The position numbers and the translations under genes are program-made. 64,000 nucleotides of DNA from an uncultured Flavobacteriales bacterium (GTDB taxonomy: Bacteria > Bacteroidota > Bacteroidia > Flavobacteriales_D > Sanyastnellaceae), in NCBI GenBank assembly GCA_937974555.1, contig CALJKR010000074.1, forward strand, positions 56,847-120,846, in the 5' to 3' direction. A model generated the notes under the pieces. That model made no database searches. It was not told where the DNA came from and worked only from the letters and a program-made list of their open reading frames with translations. This document shows, piece by piece, positions 16,133-26,100 of the stretch; the stretch's first letter is position 1; every line of letters begins with the position of its first letter.

Positions 16133-16137
16133 GTTTG
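16130..16137 (+). promoter_or_regulatory. -7 box before oligopeptidase B gene
   Basis: TAAGTTTG is an exact TAnnTTTG match overlapping the ispD stop codon and ending seven bases before ATG 16145. No TTG at the normal -33 distance was found, so it may be a weak internal promoter. Confidence 0.4.
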
Positions 16138-16144
16138 AAACGAT

Positions 16145-18235
16145 ATGAAGGAGAAAGAAATTCAGGCCCCTGTAGCTGCTAAAAAAGCACACACCATCGA
16201 AAAACACGGGGATGTCAGATTGGACAATTACTATTGGATGCGACTGTCCGACGAGCAGAAGGAATCAGAAACCAAGGACGCTCAAACCCAAGAGGTTTTG
16301 GATTACTTGCATGCTGAAAATGATTACACCAAAGCAGTGATGGCCCACACGGAACAGTTTCAAGAGCAGCTGTTTCAAGAAATGAAAGGCCGAATCAAGG
16401 AGACCGATCAAAGCGTTCCCGTTAAGGACAATGGTTATTGGTATTATACCCGTTTTGAGGAGGGAAAGGATTATGCTTTTTATTGTCGAAAACATGAGCA
16501 TTTGGAGAATGAAGAAGAGGTAATGATTGATGGTCCAGCTTTGGCTGAAGGCAAGAGCTATTGGGCACTGGGGGGAATGACTGTAAGCCCCAATAACCAG
16601 TGGTTGGCTTATGGTGTCGATGAAATCAGTAGAAGGGTGTACCGTGTTTTTTTTAAGGACCTAAATACCGGCAAATGTTCTGAAGAGATTTTAGAGGGAA
16701 CTACCGGAAGAGCGACTTGGGCGGGTGACAATCAAACCTTGTTTTATTCCAAAAGAGACCCACAAACTTTGCGTGAATTTCAAATTTGGAAACACCAGTT
16801 GGGAACACCCCAAGAGCAAGATGTTTTGGTTTATGAAGAGAAAGATGAGACTTTCAGTTGTTTTGTATTTAAAACCAAGAGCGAGAAGTTTATTGTCATA
16901 GGATCTTCCCAAACCCTAACCACGGAATACAGGGTGTTGGATGCCGATCAACCCCATGGAGAATTTAGGGTAATACAACCCCGTCAAAGAGAGATGGAGT
17001 ATGGCATTGACCATTATGGAGATTATTTTTATATCACCACGAATTGGAACGCCAAGAACTACAAATTGATGCGAACTTCTTTGCATCAAACGACAATGGA
17101 GCATTGGGAAGAAGTGATACCCCATCGTGAAGATGTTTTGCTTGAGGGCGTGGAGATGTTTCGTGATTTTATGGTCATTGACGAGCGTAAAAATGGGCTA
17201 ACCCAACTTCGCATCAAAAGGTGGGATGGATCTGCAGAGTACTATATGCCATTTGAGGACGCTGCCTATACGGCAGGCGTAGGTGCCAATCCTGATTTCA
17301 ACACGGATATCCTTCGCTATGGTTACGCTTCCATGGTGACCCCCATGAGTACATTCGATTTCAACATGGTAACCCAAGAAAAGACATTGTTGAAGCAACA
17401 AGAGATTGTAGGTGGATACAACGCATCCGAGTATCATTGTGAGCGATTGATGGTTCCAGTGACCGATGGGACATTGGTACCAGTGTCTTTGGTTTACAAG
17501 AAGGGATTTGAGCGCAATGCACAATCGCCATTGTTGTTGTATGCTTATGGCAGCTATGGCCACAGCCTGGATGCAGGTTTTGGATCGGCCCGGTTGTCTT
17601 TGTTGAATAGGGGTTTTGCTTACGCGATTGCCCACATCCGCGGTGGACAAGAAATGGGACGCGATTGGTACGACAATGGGAAGTTGTTGAAGAAGAAAAA
17701 TACCTTCACTGATTTTGTGGATTGTGCGCAGTATTTGATCAATGAGAAGTTCACCGCATCCGATCGTCTTTTTGCGATGGGAGGCAGTGCCGGTGGTTTG
17801 TTGATGGGAGCAGTGGCCAATATGGCGCCCCAATTGTTTAAAGGGATTATTTCTGCTGTGCCTTTTGTAGATGTCGTGACAACAATGTTGGATGATACCA
17901 TTCCCTTGACCACGTTTGAATATGACGAATGGGGCAATCCCAATCAAGAAGAATTTTATCACTACATGAAATCCTATTCTCCCATTGACAATATCGAACC
18001 CAAGGACTATCCCAACATCTTGGTTACAACGGGATATTGGGATTCACAAGTGCAGTATTGGGAGCCCGCCAAGTATGTGGCCAAAATGCGCGACATGAAG
18101 ACGGATCAGAACCGTTTGTTGTTTTGGTGCAACATGGATGCGGGTCATGGAGGAAAGTCGGGCCGATTTGAAGCCTTGAAAGAGGTGGCTTTGGAATATG
18201 CCTTTATGTTGGATTTGGTGGGGATTGACGCTTAG
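16145..18235 (+). CDS. ptrB: oligopeptidase B (S9 prolyl oligopeptidase family)
   Basis: 696 residues, the normal length. These serine peptidases cut short peptides after Arg or Lys; a seven-bladed propeller limits substrate size. An N-terminal propeller (about 75-420) is followed by an alpha/beta hydrolase domain with nucleophile Ser548 in GGSAGG, Asp633 in GYWDSQV and His668 in DAGHGG. The spacings of 85 and 35 residues match the known oligopeptidase B triad, as does the HIRGGQEMGRDWYD block. There is no signal peptide, so it is likely cytosolic. It converges on the HAD gene with a 4-base overlap, and its terminator hairpin lies inside that gene. Confidence 0.94.
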   Translation: MKEKEIQAPVAAKKAHTIEKHGDVRLDNYYWMRLSDEQKESETKDAQTQEVLDYLHAENDYTKAVMAHTEQFQEQLFQEMKGRIKETDQSVPVKDNGYWYYTRFEEGKDYAFYCRKHEHLENEEEVMIDGPALAEGKSYWALGGMTVSPNNQWLAYGVDEISRRVYRVFFKDLNTGKCSEEILEGTTGRATWAGDNQTLFYSKRDPQTLREFQIWKHQLGTPQEQDVLVYEEKDETFSCFVFKTKSEKFIVIGSSQTLTTEYRVLDADQPHGEFRVIQPRQREMEYGIDHYGDYFYITTNWNAKNYKLMRTSLHQTTMEHWEEVIPHREDVLLEGVEMFRDFMVIDERKNGLTQLRIKRWDGSAEYYMPFEDAAYTAGVGANPDFNTDILRYGYASMVTPMSTFDFNMVTQEKTLLKQQEIVGGYNASEYHCERLMVPVTDGTLVPVSLVYKKGFERNAQSPLLLYAYGSYGHSLDAGFGSARLSLLNRGFAYAIAHIRGGQEMGRDWYDNGKLLKKKNTFTDFVDCAQYLINEKFTASDRLFAMGGSAGGLLMGAVANMAPQLFKGIISAVPFVDVVTTMLDDTIPLTTFEYDEWGNPNQEEFYHYMKSYSPIDNIEPKDYPNILVTTGYWDSQVQYWEPAKYVAKMRDMKTDQNRLLFWCNMDAGHGGKSGRFEALKEVALEYAFMLDLVGIDA

Positions 18236-18876
18236 TACAAAATTCCCAAAGCAGACAATTCTACAAGCAGGTCTTTTTCAGGCGTTAAATGCAACGTTTG
18301 AAGACCTGCTTTTTTTGCGCCCTCCACATGTTGGATGGAGTCATCAATGAACAATGTTTCTGCCGGTGTAAGATCGTGAAGATTGCACAGATGAAGAAAG
18401 GTTTCTGGGTGTGGTTTGCGCATGCCCAGCTCCTGGCTATAATGAATAACCTCAAACCCATCCAAAAAGACAGGGTAATCACCACTGTCTTTCATCATTT
18501 GTTCAAATTCGGGAACATGGGTAGCATTGGTATTGCTCAATAGAAATGTTCTGTAACCCGCTTTTTTTATTCTGGGTACTGCGGCAATCCTTTCACTTAT
18601 TGGATGAAGCAAAATACTGTTCCAGGCGTCTTTGACTTCTTGATGAGAGGCTTGCGGCATTTTTTGATACAAGTAATTCCAAAACGCATCCACCGAGATG
18701 TCTCCAATTTCCAATCGATCATAAACGTCACTTTGAGCGGCTTGCGCATACTCCGCGGTGAAACCATCCCAACCGAGTTTAGAAAATTCGCGTGCAGGGG
18801 CGTTGTAGTCTATCGCAAACAGAACACCTCCAAAATCGAAAATAATGTTGCGAATGGGGCTTATCTCTTGGTCCAT
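18232..18876 (-). CDS. HAD superfamily (subfamily IA) phosphatase
   Basis: 214 residues. HAD motifs: nucleophile Asp14 in FDFGGVLF (second Asp of the classic DxD is Gly, as in many YihX-like family members), motif II in FLLSNTN, Lys in GMRKPHPETF and the acidic motif FIDDS. An alpha-helical cap lies between motifs I and II. Members dephosphorylate small sugar phosphates or nucleotides; the substrate cannot be predicted. The start overlaps the end of the HU/SPOR gene by 16 bases, so the two are probably cotranscribed. Its 3' half carries, on the opposite strand, the terminator of the converging ptrB gene. Confidence 0.9.
   Translation of the reverse strand: MDQEISPIRNIIFDFGGVLFAIDYNAPAREFSKLGWDGFTAEYAQAAQSDVYDRLEIGDISVDAFWNYLYQKMPQASHQEVKDAWNSILLHPISERIAAVPRIKKAGYRTFLLSNTNATHVPEFEQMMKDSGDYPVFLDGFEVIHYSQELGMRKPHPETFLHLCNLHDLTPAETLFIDDSIQHVEGAKKAGLQTLHLTPEKDLLVELSALGILY
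18265..18316 (+). terminator. terminator of ptrB inside the converging HAD gene
   Basis: AAGCAGGTCTT (18265-18275) pairs perfectly with AAGACCTGCTT (18301-18311), followed by a run of T to 18316. A short inner stem (CGTT/AACG) can close the 25-base loop. It begins 29 bases after the ptrB stop and is contained within HAD coding sequence. Confidence 0.7.
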
Positions 18877-19838
18877 GCGCGGGGATCTACACGTTGAACT
18901 TGCGCACGAAGTAATGCTTCATCTTTTTCATTAGAAGCGGTTCCATAGCAGGTGTAGTAATAATCTTGAAAAGGTATGATTAACGCGTTTTTAAATCCTT
19001 TTTGCTTGATTGATTGCAATAAAGTTTCCGCGTTTTCTTTGGTTTTGAAAACACCGCCAACTACCCAAGATTGACCCCAAACATTTTGTTTTTGTTCGTT
19101 TTTAGGAACAGCCTTTTGGGCGATGGGTTCTTCGTGGGTGATGGAAGTTGCGTTCCAAAGTTTTTGGAGTTCCGTTTCTGTATTGGAAGCCACCTCGGGT
19201 TGCAAATCATTTAAGCGAGTGGCGTGGGGGACAAATTGAGATACAACAGGTTCACTGGACCAAGTGCCCATTCCGGCATAGTCCATTTGCGGATGTTGGA
19301 TGGTATAGGCAAAAAAGCCAATACCCAAGGTGAGGGCTGCTGCACCAACAGCGACCCATTTCTTGATGTTGATCTTGGCATTTGGATTGGCGGACATAAC
19401 TGGTTTACTGGAGAGTTGACCAGAGATGTAAGTCAGTGCAATGGGCTGCAAGCCATAATGCTGTGCGCTTTGCTTCAATTCATCCGAAGGAATAAATTGC
19501 GTTTGACCTTGGTGATCAATCCACAAAACACCCAACCCCGGAAGCAATGCTTTGTGTCCTTGGGCCAAATGGGACTGAATGGTCTTTACCCATTGTGCCA
19601 CTTCATAATTGGCTTCCATCAAACTCAAATTCAATTTTTGACTGACCGTTGCAGAAAGCAAACCATCAAAACTATTGAGGTGTTTGTTGAAACCAATTTG
19701 AATGGCGGGAGGGGAAATTAGATGCGTGATGGGATGTACTTGTGCACTTTTGTATTGCGCGACAAATCCACCCAACTCAGGAACCATCACACATTCATGT
19801 GACTGTAAGAGCTCGCCGATAATTGCTTCTAACTTCAT
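18861..19838 (-). CDS. HU-like (CCDC81) and SPOR domain membrane protein
   Basis: 325 residues. Residues 1-125 match the paired HU-like/CCDC81-type prokaryotic domains known in Bacteroidota (LLQSHECVMVPELGGFVAQY, then HKALLPGLGVLWID). One membrane helix spans about 161-180 (WVAVGAAALTLGIGFFAYTI). A linker follows and then a C-terminal SPOR domain (about 255-325: SWVVGGVF, NAETLLQSIKQKG). SPOR domains bind denuded septal peptidoglycan, so the protein should place its HU-like part in the cytosol and SPOR in the periplasm, linking division sites to an unknown partner. A -7 box TATTTTTG lies four bases before the ATG. The HAD gene follows with overlap. Confidence 0.85.
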   Translation of the reverse strand: MKLEAIIGELLQSHECVMVPELGGFVAQYKSAQVHPITHLISPPAIQIGFNKHLNSFDGLLSATVSQKLNLSLMEANYEVAQWVKTIQSHLAQGHKALLPGLGVLWIDHQGQTQFIPSDELKQSAQHYGLQPIALTYISGQLSSKPVMSANPNAKINIKKWVAVGAAALTLGIGFFAYTIQHPQMDYAGMGTWSSEPVVSQFVPHATRLNDLQPEVASNTETELQKLWNATSITHEEPIAQKAVPKNEQKQNVWGQSWVVGGVFKTKENAETLLQSIKQKGFKNALIIPFQDYYYTCYGTASNEKDEALLRAQVQRVDPRAWTKR

Positions 19839-19842
19839 GTCT

Positions 19843-19850
19843 CAAAAATA
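19843..19850 (-). promoter_or_regulatory. -7 box of HU/SPOR gene, leaderless geometry
   Basis: Minus-strand TATTTTTG, an exact TAnnTTTG match, then AGAC and ATG 19838. The same twelve bases precede dsbD at 61681-61670. Confidence 0.65.
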
Positions 19851-19857
19851 CGATTTT

Positions 19858-20595
19858 TTATTGAATATTTCCCTTTAAAATCAGGGCCAAGTCCTCAGGT
19901 GTATCGACACAGGGTGTTTCTACTTGAGTTTCAAGGGTTAAAATCTTTTTCCCATTGTCGAGCCATCTCAATTGTTCCAATGATTCTTGCTTTTCCAAGA
20001 GAGAGGAATGGAGGGTGTCCAAGGACTTGAGGAAAGTTGCGCTGTAGGCATACAAACCCAGATGTTTCCAAAATCCTTGAAAAGATTGTTCTCCTTTGGA
20101 GTGTGGGATTGGGCTTCTGGAGAAGTACAAGGCATGGCCGTGAATGTCTCGAACACATTTGACCCGGTTGGGATTTTGGAAGTCTGCCCAAGAAGAATTC
20201 CACTTGACCAAGGTTCCCACATCAGGGGACTGGTCTTGCATGGCTTTAGCCAAATCGTCAATTTGATGTATTTCAATAAAGGGTTCGTCTCCTTGCACAT
20301 TGATGACCCACCGGGGTTGGTAATCTAATATATCCAAAACGGCTTTGCATCGGTCTGTGCCACTGGCCAAATCCGAGGAGGTCATGATCACCTCACCCCC
20401 AAAGTCCAGTACCGCTGATTCTATTCTGCTGTCATCGGTAGCAACCACCCAACGGTCTACTTCTTTGGATTGGGTTACCCTTTCCCATACCCGCTGGATC
20501 ATGGGTTTTCCGTGTATATCGGCCAAAGGCTTTCCCGGAAACCGCGTGCTCCCATATCGCGCAGGTATCACCCCTAAAATCAATCCTTCCTTCAT
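19858..20595 (-). CDS. kdsB: 3-deoxy-manno-octulosonate cytidylyltransferase
   Basis: 245 residues from ATG 20595; a GTG one codon earlier overlaps the upstream stop. KdsB activates Kdo with CTP for the LPS inner core. The N-terminal GVIPARYGSTRFPGKPLADI block, with the Arg and Lys that bind CTP, is intact, as are VATDD, NVQGDEPF and YFSRSPIPH. Size is standard. It follows the TonB receptor by two bases on the same strand. The gene shows that the organism makes Kdo-containing lipopolysaccharide. Confidence 0.97.
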   Translation of the reverse strand: MKEGLILGVIPARYGSTRFPGKPLADIHGKPMIQRVWERVTQSKEVDRWVVATDDSRIESAVLDFGGEVIMTSSDLASGTDRCKAVLDILDYQPRWVINVQGDEPFIEIHQIDDLAKAMQDQSPDVGTLVKWNSSWADFQNPNRVKCVRDIHGHALYFSRSPIPHSKGEQSFQGFWKHLGLYAYSATFLKSLDTLHSSLLEKQESLEQLRWLDNGKKILTLETQVETPCVDTPEDLALILKGNIQ

Positions 20596-20597
20596 CA

Positions 20598-23030
20598 CTA
20601 TAACGTTATCGAATATTGTACAAAAATGCTACGGGGCTCTTCTATGGCCAATGGACGCATCGAGTAAATTCTGTTCAAAGCATTGTTCACCACGACGCTC
20701 ACGCGTTGTTTGTTCCACTCATATCCCACCCGGAAATCACAAACGTAATCCCCTCGGGTATGACTTTCCCTCCAGGGAATAATCCCAGGGTTGAAAAGAT
20801 TGGGAAATTGCGATTCCAATTGTTGAAATGCGACGTCAATGTTTTGCATATGGCTGTTGTATCTCCAACTATTACCCAAAGACCAGTGTCCTCGTTTGAT
20901 TGATACGTCCAGGCGAACCAAATGTTGCATTCTGTATTTCAAAATATTTTGATTGGGGTCGGAGCTGGTCGAAACATACGAAGGCTTGGCCAAGTTGGCA
21001 TTGTAAAAAACATTGACACTATCCGCTTTGGCGTACTGATAATCGGGCGTTCGGGTAATGGGTTGGGTGTATGTGTATCCACCCAAAATGTCAAAGCTTG
21101 TTTTTTCATTGATTTTCCCAGTGCCCATTACACTTAATTCGGCACCGCGGACCTGTGCTTTGCCCGTATTCAGACTTTTAAATCCGATGCCCAACATGTT
21201 GTTAAGACCGGGATTGGGATCCCATTGACCAAAGGTGAATTCGATGAAATTATTGAATCTTTGTTGAAAAACAGCGGCGTCGATAAAGCCTTTGAATTCG
21301 CCAATTTTAAAACCTTGCTTGATGCCTATTTCCATGTTGTCACTGGTTTCCGATTGAATATCGGGATTGGCAAAAATTTTAATGGCGCCCAATGAAGTGA
21401 ACACAAATTTTTCAGCGATACTGGGAAAGCGATAGCCTTGACCATAAGACGCTCTAAGGTAAGTGGCTTGACCCAAACTGTAATTTACCCCCATTCTAAA
21501 AACGGGCTTTCCTTCTTTTTTCTCGTTGATTTGAAATTGCTCATAACGACAACCGATGGAATAGATGAATCGTTTTCTGATTTTCCCATCCATTTGCAAA
21601 TAGGCTGCTTGATTTCTGGCATGGTTCACCCCATTTGCGTTTCCACCCGTAAAGAGTTGCCCTCGGCCTTCTGTAATATTATTGACCAAACCCAAAGTGG
21701 TTTTAATGTTGGCGATTCCCCAATTTTCCCAATCCTGTTGGTATTGATATTCGGAATAGTAAACATCGCTGAAATTCCCTTGACCGTTGTCATTGTTGTT
21801 GTCCAAAGATTGCCATCTGTTTTTCAAGGTGTGGCTTCCGCCTTTTTGATTGTGGTATTCGATGTATGGATCAACGGCCGAAAGAATCTGGTGAGAGAAA
21901 GTAGTAGATCCGTTGTATGCGCCAAATAATCCCGATCCAGTGTTTTCCCAGATCATGGTTGAGTTGCTCTCACTGTGGGCCAAGATCATATTAATTCCTG
22001 CATGTAGTCCTTTGATTTTCTCGAAGGAATACCGGGATTGGAAATTGATTCTACTGCGGTTCTCGGCATCATAACGATCAACGGTAAAAGGATTTTGATC
22101 ATAACGTTGAATAACACCCAAAGAATCTTTTTTGGGACCCATGTGTCCGTCATCGCCTTGCATGGTGGTTGCCAAAAGCCAAGACCAACGACCTCTTTTC
22201 TCGGAGTGGGTGAAATAGTATCCCGTTTTTTTTCCAAATCCTGTCCAGTATTTTTGGTTTCCGGAAGGATTTTGATACCCACCCATCCAGGTTTGAAATA
22301 CCGTTTTATCCTGCCCTGTGGCATAGGCTGTTCTGAAGTGAATGACACCGCTTAATGCAGAACTTCCATATAATACGGAACTCGCTCCCTTGATTATTTC
22401 CAATTGAGAAATATTTTCCAAAGGCAAAAAAGCCCAAGAGGCTTTTCCAGCATCACCACTGAGAATGGGAATATCGTCGATCAAAACCTGCACCCTAGAT
22501 CCAGCTCCAAAGCTGTATCCGCTTCCACTGCGAATTTGAGGCTCGTCATCAACAATGGCAACGCCAGGCGCCTGTTGCAAGCCATCTTCTAGTGAGGTAA
22601 TGTTTTTCTCTTGAAACAACTTGGGCTGAATCACCTCCATACTCACCGTAACTTCTTCTATTTTTTGTTGGTATTTGGAGGCTGAGAATACCAATACCGG
22701 TGGACCTCCCTTTACGTCTTCTTGTTCCAATCGAATGACGCCCAATTGAATCCCATTGGGGTAATTGACCACTTTGAGTTCTTTGTCAATATATCCAATG
22801 GAATGGAATAAAAGATTTATCTCACCTGCCGGCAATGAGAAAGAAAATTCTCCTTCTTCATTGGTATATACACCGGAATTATTGCATTTGACCAATGCAT
22901 ATGGAATGGGGCTGTCATCTTTTGCATCATGAATTCGACCGCGAACTGGAAAATTTTGAGCAAAGGAAGATGCACCACTGATTAAAATCAAAATTGTGGT
23001 AAACAGTATGAGTGATCTTGGATTTTTCAT
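20598..23030 (-). CDS. TonB-dependent outer-membrane receptor
   Basis: 810 residues from ATG 23030 (MKNPRSL opens a clear signal peptide, cleavage after SFA); an upstream ATG at 23051 would add seven residues. A carboxypeptidase-like domain (about 28-105) precedes the plug (LIDDIPIL, IIKGASSVLYGSSAL) and a barrel whose final strand is FVQYSITL. It shares plug and barrel motifs with the receptor at 9630-11942 (GSGYSFGAGSR; NFIEFTFGQW versus NLIEFTFGRW), so the two are paralogues. kdsB starts two bases after the stop, so an iron or vitamin receptor and an LPS gene share a transcript. Ligand unknown. Confidence 0.9.
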   Translation of the reverse strand: MKNPRSLILFTTILILISGASSFAQNFPVRGRIHDAKDDSPIPYALVKCNNSGVYTNEEGEFSFSLPAGEINLLFHSIGYIDKELKVVNYPNGIQLGVIRLEQEDVKGGPPVLVFSASKYQQKIEEVTVSMEVIQPKLFQEKNITSLEDGLQQAPGVAIVDDEPQIRSGSGYSFGAGSRVQVLIDDIPILSGDAGKASWAFLPLENISQLEIIKGASSVLYGSSALSGVIHFRTAYATGQDKTVFQTWMGGYQNPSGNQKYWTGFGKKTGYYFTHSEKRGRWSWLLATTMQGDDGHMGPKKDSLGVIQRYDQNPFTVDRYDAENRSRINFQSRYSFEKIKGLHAGINMILAHSESNSTMIWENTGSGLFGAYNGSTTFSHQILSAVDPYIEYHNQKGGSHTLKNRWQSLDNNNDNGQGNFSDVYYSEYQYQQDWENWGIANIKTTLGLVNNITEGRGQLFTGGNANGVNHARNQAAYLQMDGKIRKRFIYSIGCRYEQFQINEKKEGKPVFRMGVNYSLGQATYLRASYGQGYRFPSIAEKFVFTSLGAIKIFANPDIQSETSDNMEIGIKQGFKIGEFKGFIDAAVFQQRFNNFIEFTFGQWDPNPGLNNMLGIGFKSLNTGKAQVRGAELSVMGTGKINEKTSFDILGGYTYTQPITRTPDYQYAKADSVNVFYNANLAKPSYVSTSSDPNQNILKYRMQHLVRLDVSIKRGHWSLGNSWRYNSHMQNIDVAFQQLESQFPNLFNPGIIPWRESHTRGDYVCDFRVGYEWNKQRVSVVVNNALNRIYSMRPLAIEEPRSIFVQYSITL

Positions 23031-23163
23031 AGAAAATAAAGAATTCAACATGCCCAAGATAATAATTCAGGACAACATTGTGCTTGGTATGCGTTTTTTT
23101 TCTTTAATTATGCAACATACAAACCAAGACCCTCGTATAAAAATGGATAACGCTAGTACCATG

Positions 23164-26100
23164 ATGAAAAAATTCTACTTTGTTTTAATTGGCTTATGGA
23201 TCACCACGTCCGGATGGGCTTGGGACATGCGCCAAGGATTCATAGAAAACAAAGGCCAATGGAGGTCTGAGAATCGCACAGTATTTTTTGAAAATACCGA
23301 TAAGAATATCGCCTGCCGAATTACAGCGGCTGGTTTGGAATATGAATGGGTGAAATGGGTAAACAACGATTTGCAGGTGGAGCGTGTGGTATTGCGCCCA
23401 GTAGGTGGACAAATCCAAAAGTTTGAAAGAAAGGGATGGGTAAGCCCAGTATATTACTATCAGCCCCATGGCGAGTTCAATACAGCCAGTTTTGAAAGTG
23501 TAATCATCAAAGAGGTTTATCCCAATATCGATTGGAAAATTTACACCACAGCGGAAGGAATGAAGTACGATTGGATTTTGCATCCGGGTGCTGATGTGTC
23601 CGATATTCAAATGGTTTGGGATGGAGTGCAAAAGGTAAAGGCCAATGGGCAAGGAGGATTGGATATCACCACTTTGAGTGGGAATTTGAGCGAACAAGCT
23701 CCGGTGTCGTTTTCTCAAAACAAAACATTGAAGTCGTCTTTTGTTGTTCGCAAAAACAAAGTGGGTTTTCAAGTTGAAAATTGGAATGAGCAAAGCGATT
23801 TGATTATCGATCCGGAGGTCATTTGGTCTTCCTACTATGGGGGCGAAGCATTTGATGAAGTAAATGGAATCAGTTCTGATTTGGATAACAATGTATTTAT
23901 CACAGGAACGACAACTTCTACTTCTGGCATTTCAGGAATAAGCGCAACCGGGGTGATGCACCAAGCCAATATCAATGGAACGCGTGACGCATTTGTTGCC
24001 AAGTTCAATGAAAACGGACAACGTTTGTGGGCGACTTACTACGGCGGAGAAGGTCAAGATGAAGGAAATACCATTGCTGTAGATCGATTTGGTTTTGTGT
24101 ATATGGCGGGAACTACCACCTCTAACTATGCGATCTCTTCTTTTGGATTTCAAACCACGTTGAGTGGAATCCGCGATGGCTACATGGTAAAATTCAACAC
24201 CAACGGCCAACGCGTATGGGGAAGTTACATAGGAGGTTCAGCTTCTGAGGGTGTTTTGGGAATGGCCATTGACAATGAAGATCGTTTGATATTGTTGGGA
24301 GAAACAACATCCAATGATTTTCCTGCTTTTGGCAATGGAGACAACATCTATGGTGGTCAAGGCGATTTGTTTGTTACCTGTATCAATGGAGTAGGATCGC
24401 TTTACTGGAGCTCATATTGGGGAGGAGAAGGAGTAGAATATGCAGGAGGAATTGGATATGATATTGTCAGCGACAACGTGTACATCACGGGATCCACCTC
24501 ATCAGTGACTGGAATTGCATTTGGTGCCGCACAACAACCCAATTTTAGCGGTGGTACAAAGGATGGCTTAATCACAACGTTTGATCAATTGGGAGCGGTG
24601 CAATGGTCTACCTATTGCGGGGGTATCGCACTGGATGAGGTTGTAGATTGTAGTTCGGATATCTATGGAAACCTTTATTTGGTGGGTACTACAGCCTCTA
24701 CTGGTTTGGCTACCCCAGGTTCTTATCAATTGAATTATGGCGGTGGATTGTCTGATGCGTTTGTCGCCCAATACAACGGTCAAGGTCAGATGCTTTGGAG
24801 AAGTTACTTTGGTGGCAGCGCTGCGGATGAAGGTTCCGCCATGGTGGCCGATGAAATTGGAAATATTTATTTTGGTGGACAAACCGCTTCTACTGGGTTG
24901 TCTATGAACAACCCTTTCCAAGCGGCTTTGGCCGGCGGAACGGATGTGTACTTTGCTAAGTTTACTGTGGAAGGGGCGCCTCAATGGATTACGTATTACG
25001 GTGGTGCAGGCAATGAGGAGTTGGCATACTTGAGTGTTGATCAATCTCAAAAAATATTGTTTGCTGGTTCCGCCGCTTCTACCTTGTTATCCAACAATGG
25101 ATGGCAGGCAAGCTTGAATGGAGGTCAGGACGGATGGTTTGGAAAAATCGAGGACTGTCCCAATCCATACGTTACGATTGCCTTGGATGGTGAAGTGGAA
25201 TTTTGCGAAGGTGAGTCTGTCATGATGGCGGCTGGTGGTGCTGATTCTTATGTTTGGAGCACCGGTGATACCACTGCTTTCTTGACCATTGAGGAGTCGG
25301 GAATTTATTTTGTTCGCGGTTTATTGGATGGCTGTCAAGGAATATCCATTCCGGTTGAGGTAATATCTAAGCCGGTGCCTGAAGTATCCATCATTGCATC
25401 GGGTCCAACAACCATTTGCAGTGGAGAAATTTTATTGGAGTTGTATCCTTCCATCACTCCGGACTCTTTGGTAGCGTATTGGGAATGGAACGACGGTACA
25501 CAAAGTGACATTCAATTTGTTGAAGTGGAAGATACTTATTCTATCGATGTTACAGCAATCAATGGTTGTGAGAAGTCTGCATCAGTCAATGTTCAATATG
25601 CTGACGTTCCGGATGTGATGATGGCCTTGGCAACCGATTCTATCTGCATCAGTGCCTCTCCTTTGAATATGGTGGGATTGCCTGTAGGGGGAGAATTCAT
25701 CAATACCAACGGGACTGGCATTGAAGGAAGTCAATTCAATCCGGCTTCAGCAGGAGGGGGTGTGCACTACGTATATTACTCTTACTATGATGCTGACACG
25801 GAATGTTTGATTGAAACTTCACCTGAATTTATCGAAGTATTGTATGCGCCAGTGGAATTGTTTGTTGCTGACGATACAGTTTGTGTTTTTGAACCAGTGG
25901 TCATGTTAACGGGATTGCCATCTGGTGGATTTTACACGGGTATTGGTGTTTCAGGCAATCAGTTTTATCCCAGCATTTCTGGTGTAGGTCCACACAATGT
26001 GACTTACAATTACGTGGATCCCCAAGGTTGTACCAACCGAGCAGTTAGAACCATATATGTAGATCCTTGTGGCACAGCGGTGGATGAATTGCAACAAGGA

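Noticed and set aside
17198..17962. 254-codon antisense frame inside oligopeptidase B
   Set aside because: It is composed of Cys/His/Ile-rich low-complexity residues typical of reverse-strand readings and lacks any family motif.
22996..23163. Upstream extension of the propeller protein
   Set aside because: It covers the divergent receptor start and promoter region and would bury the signal peptide internally.
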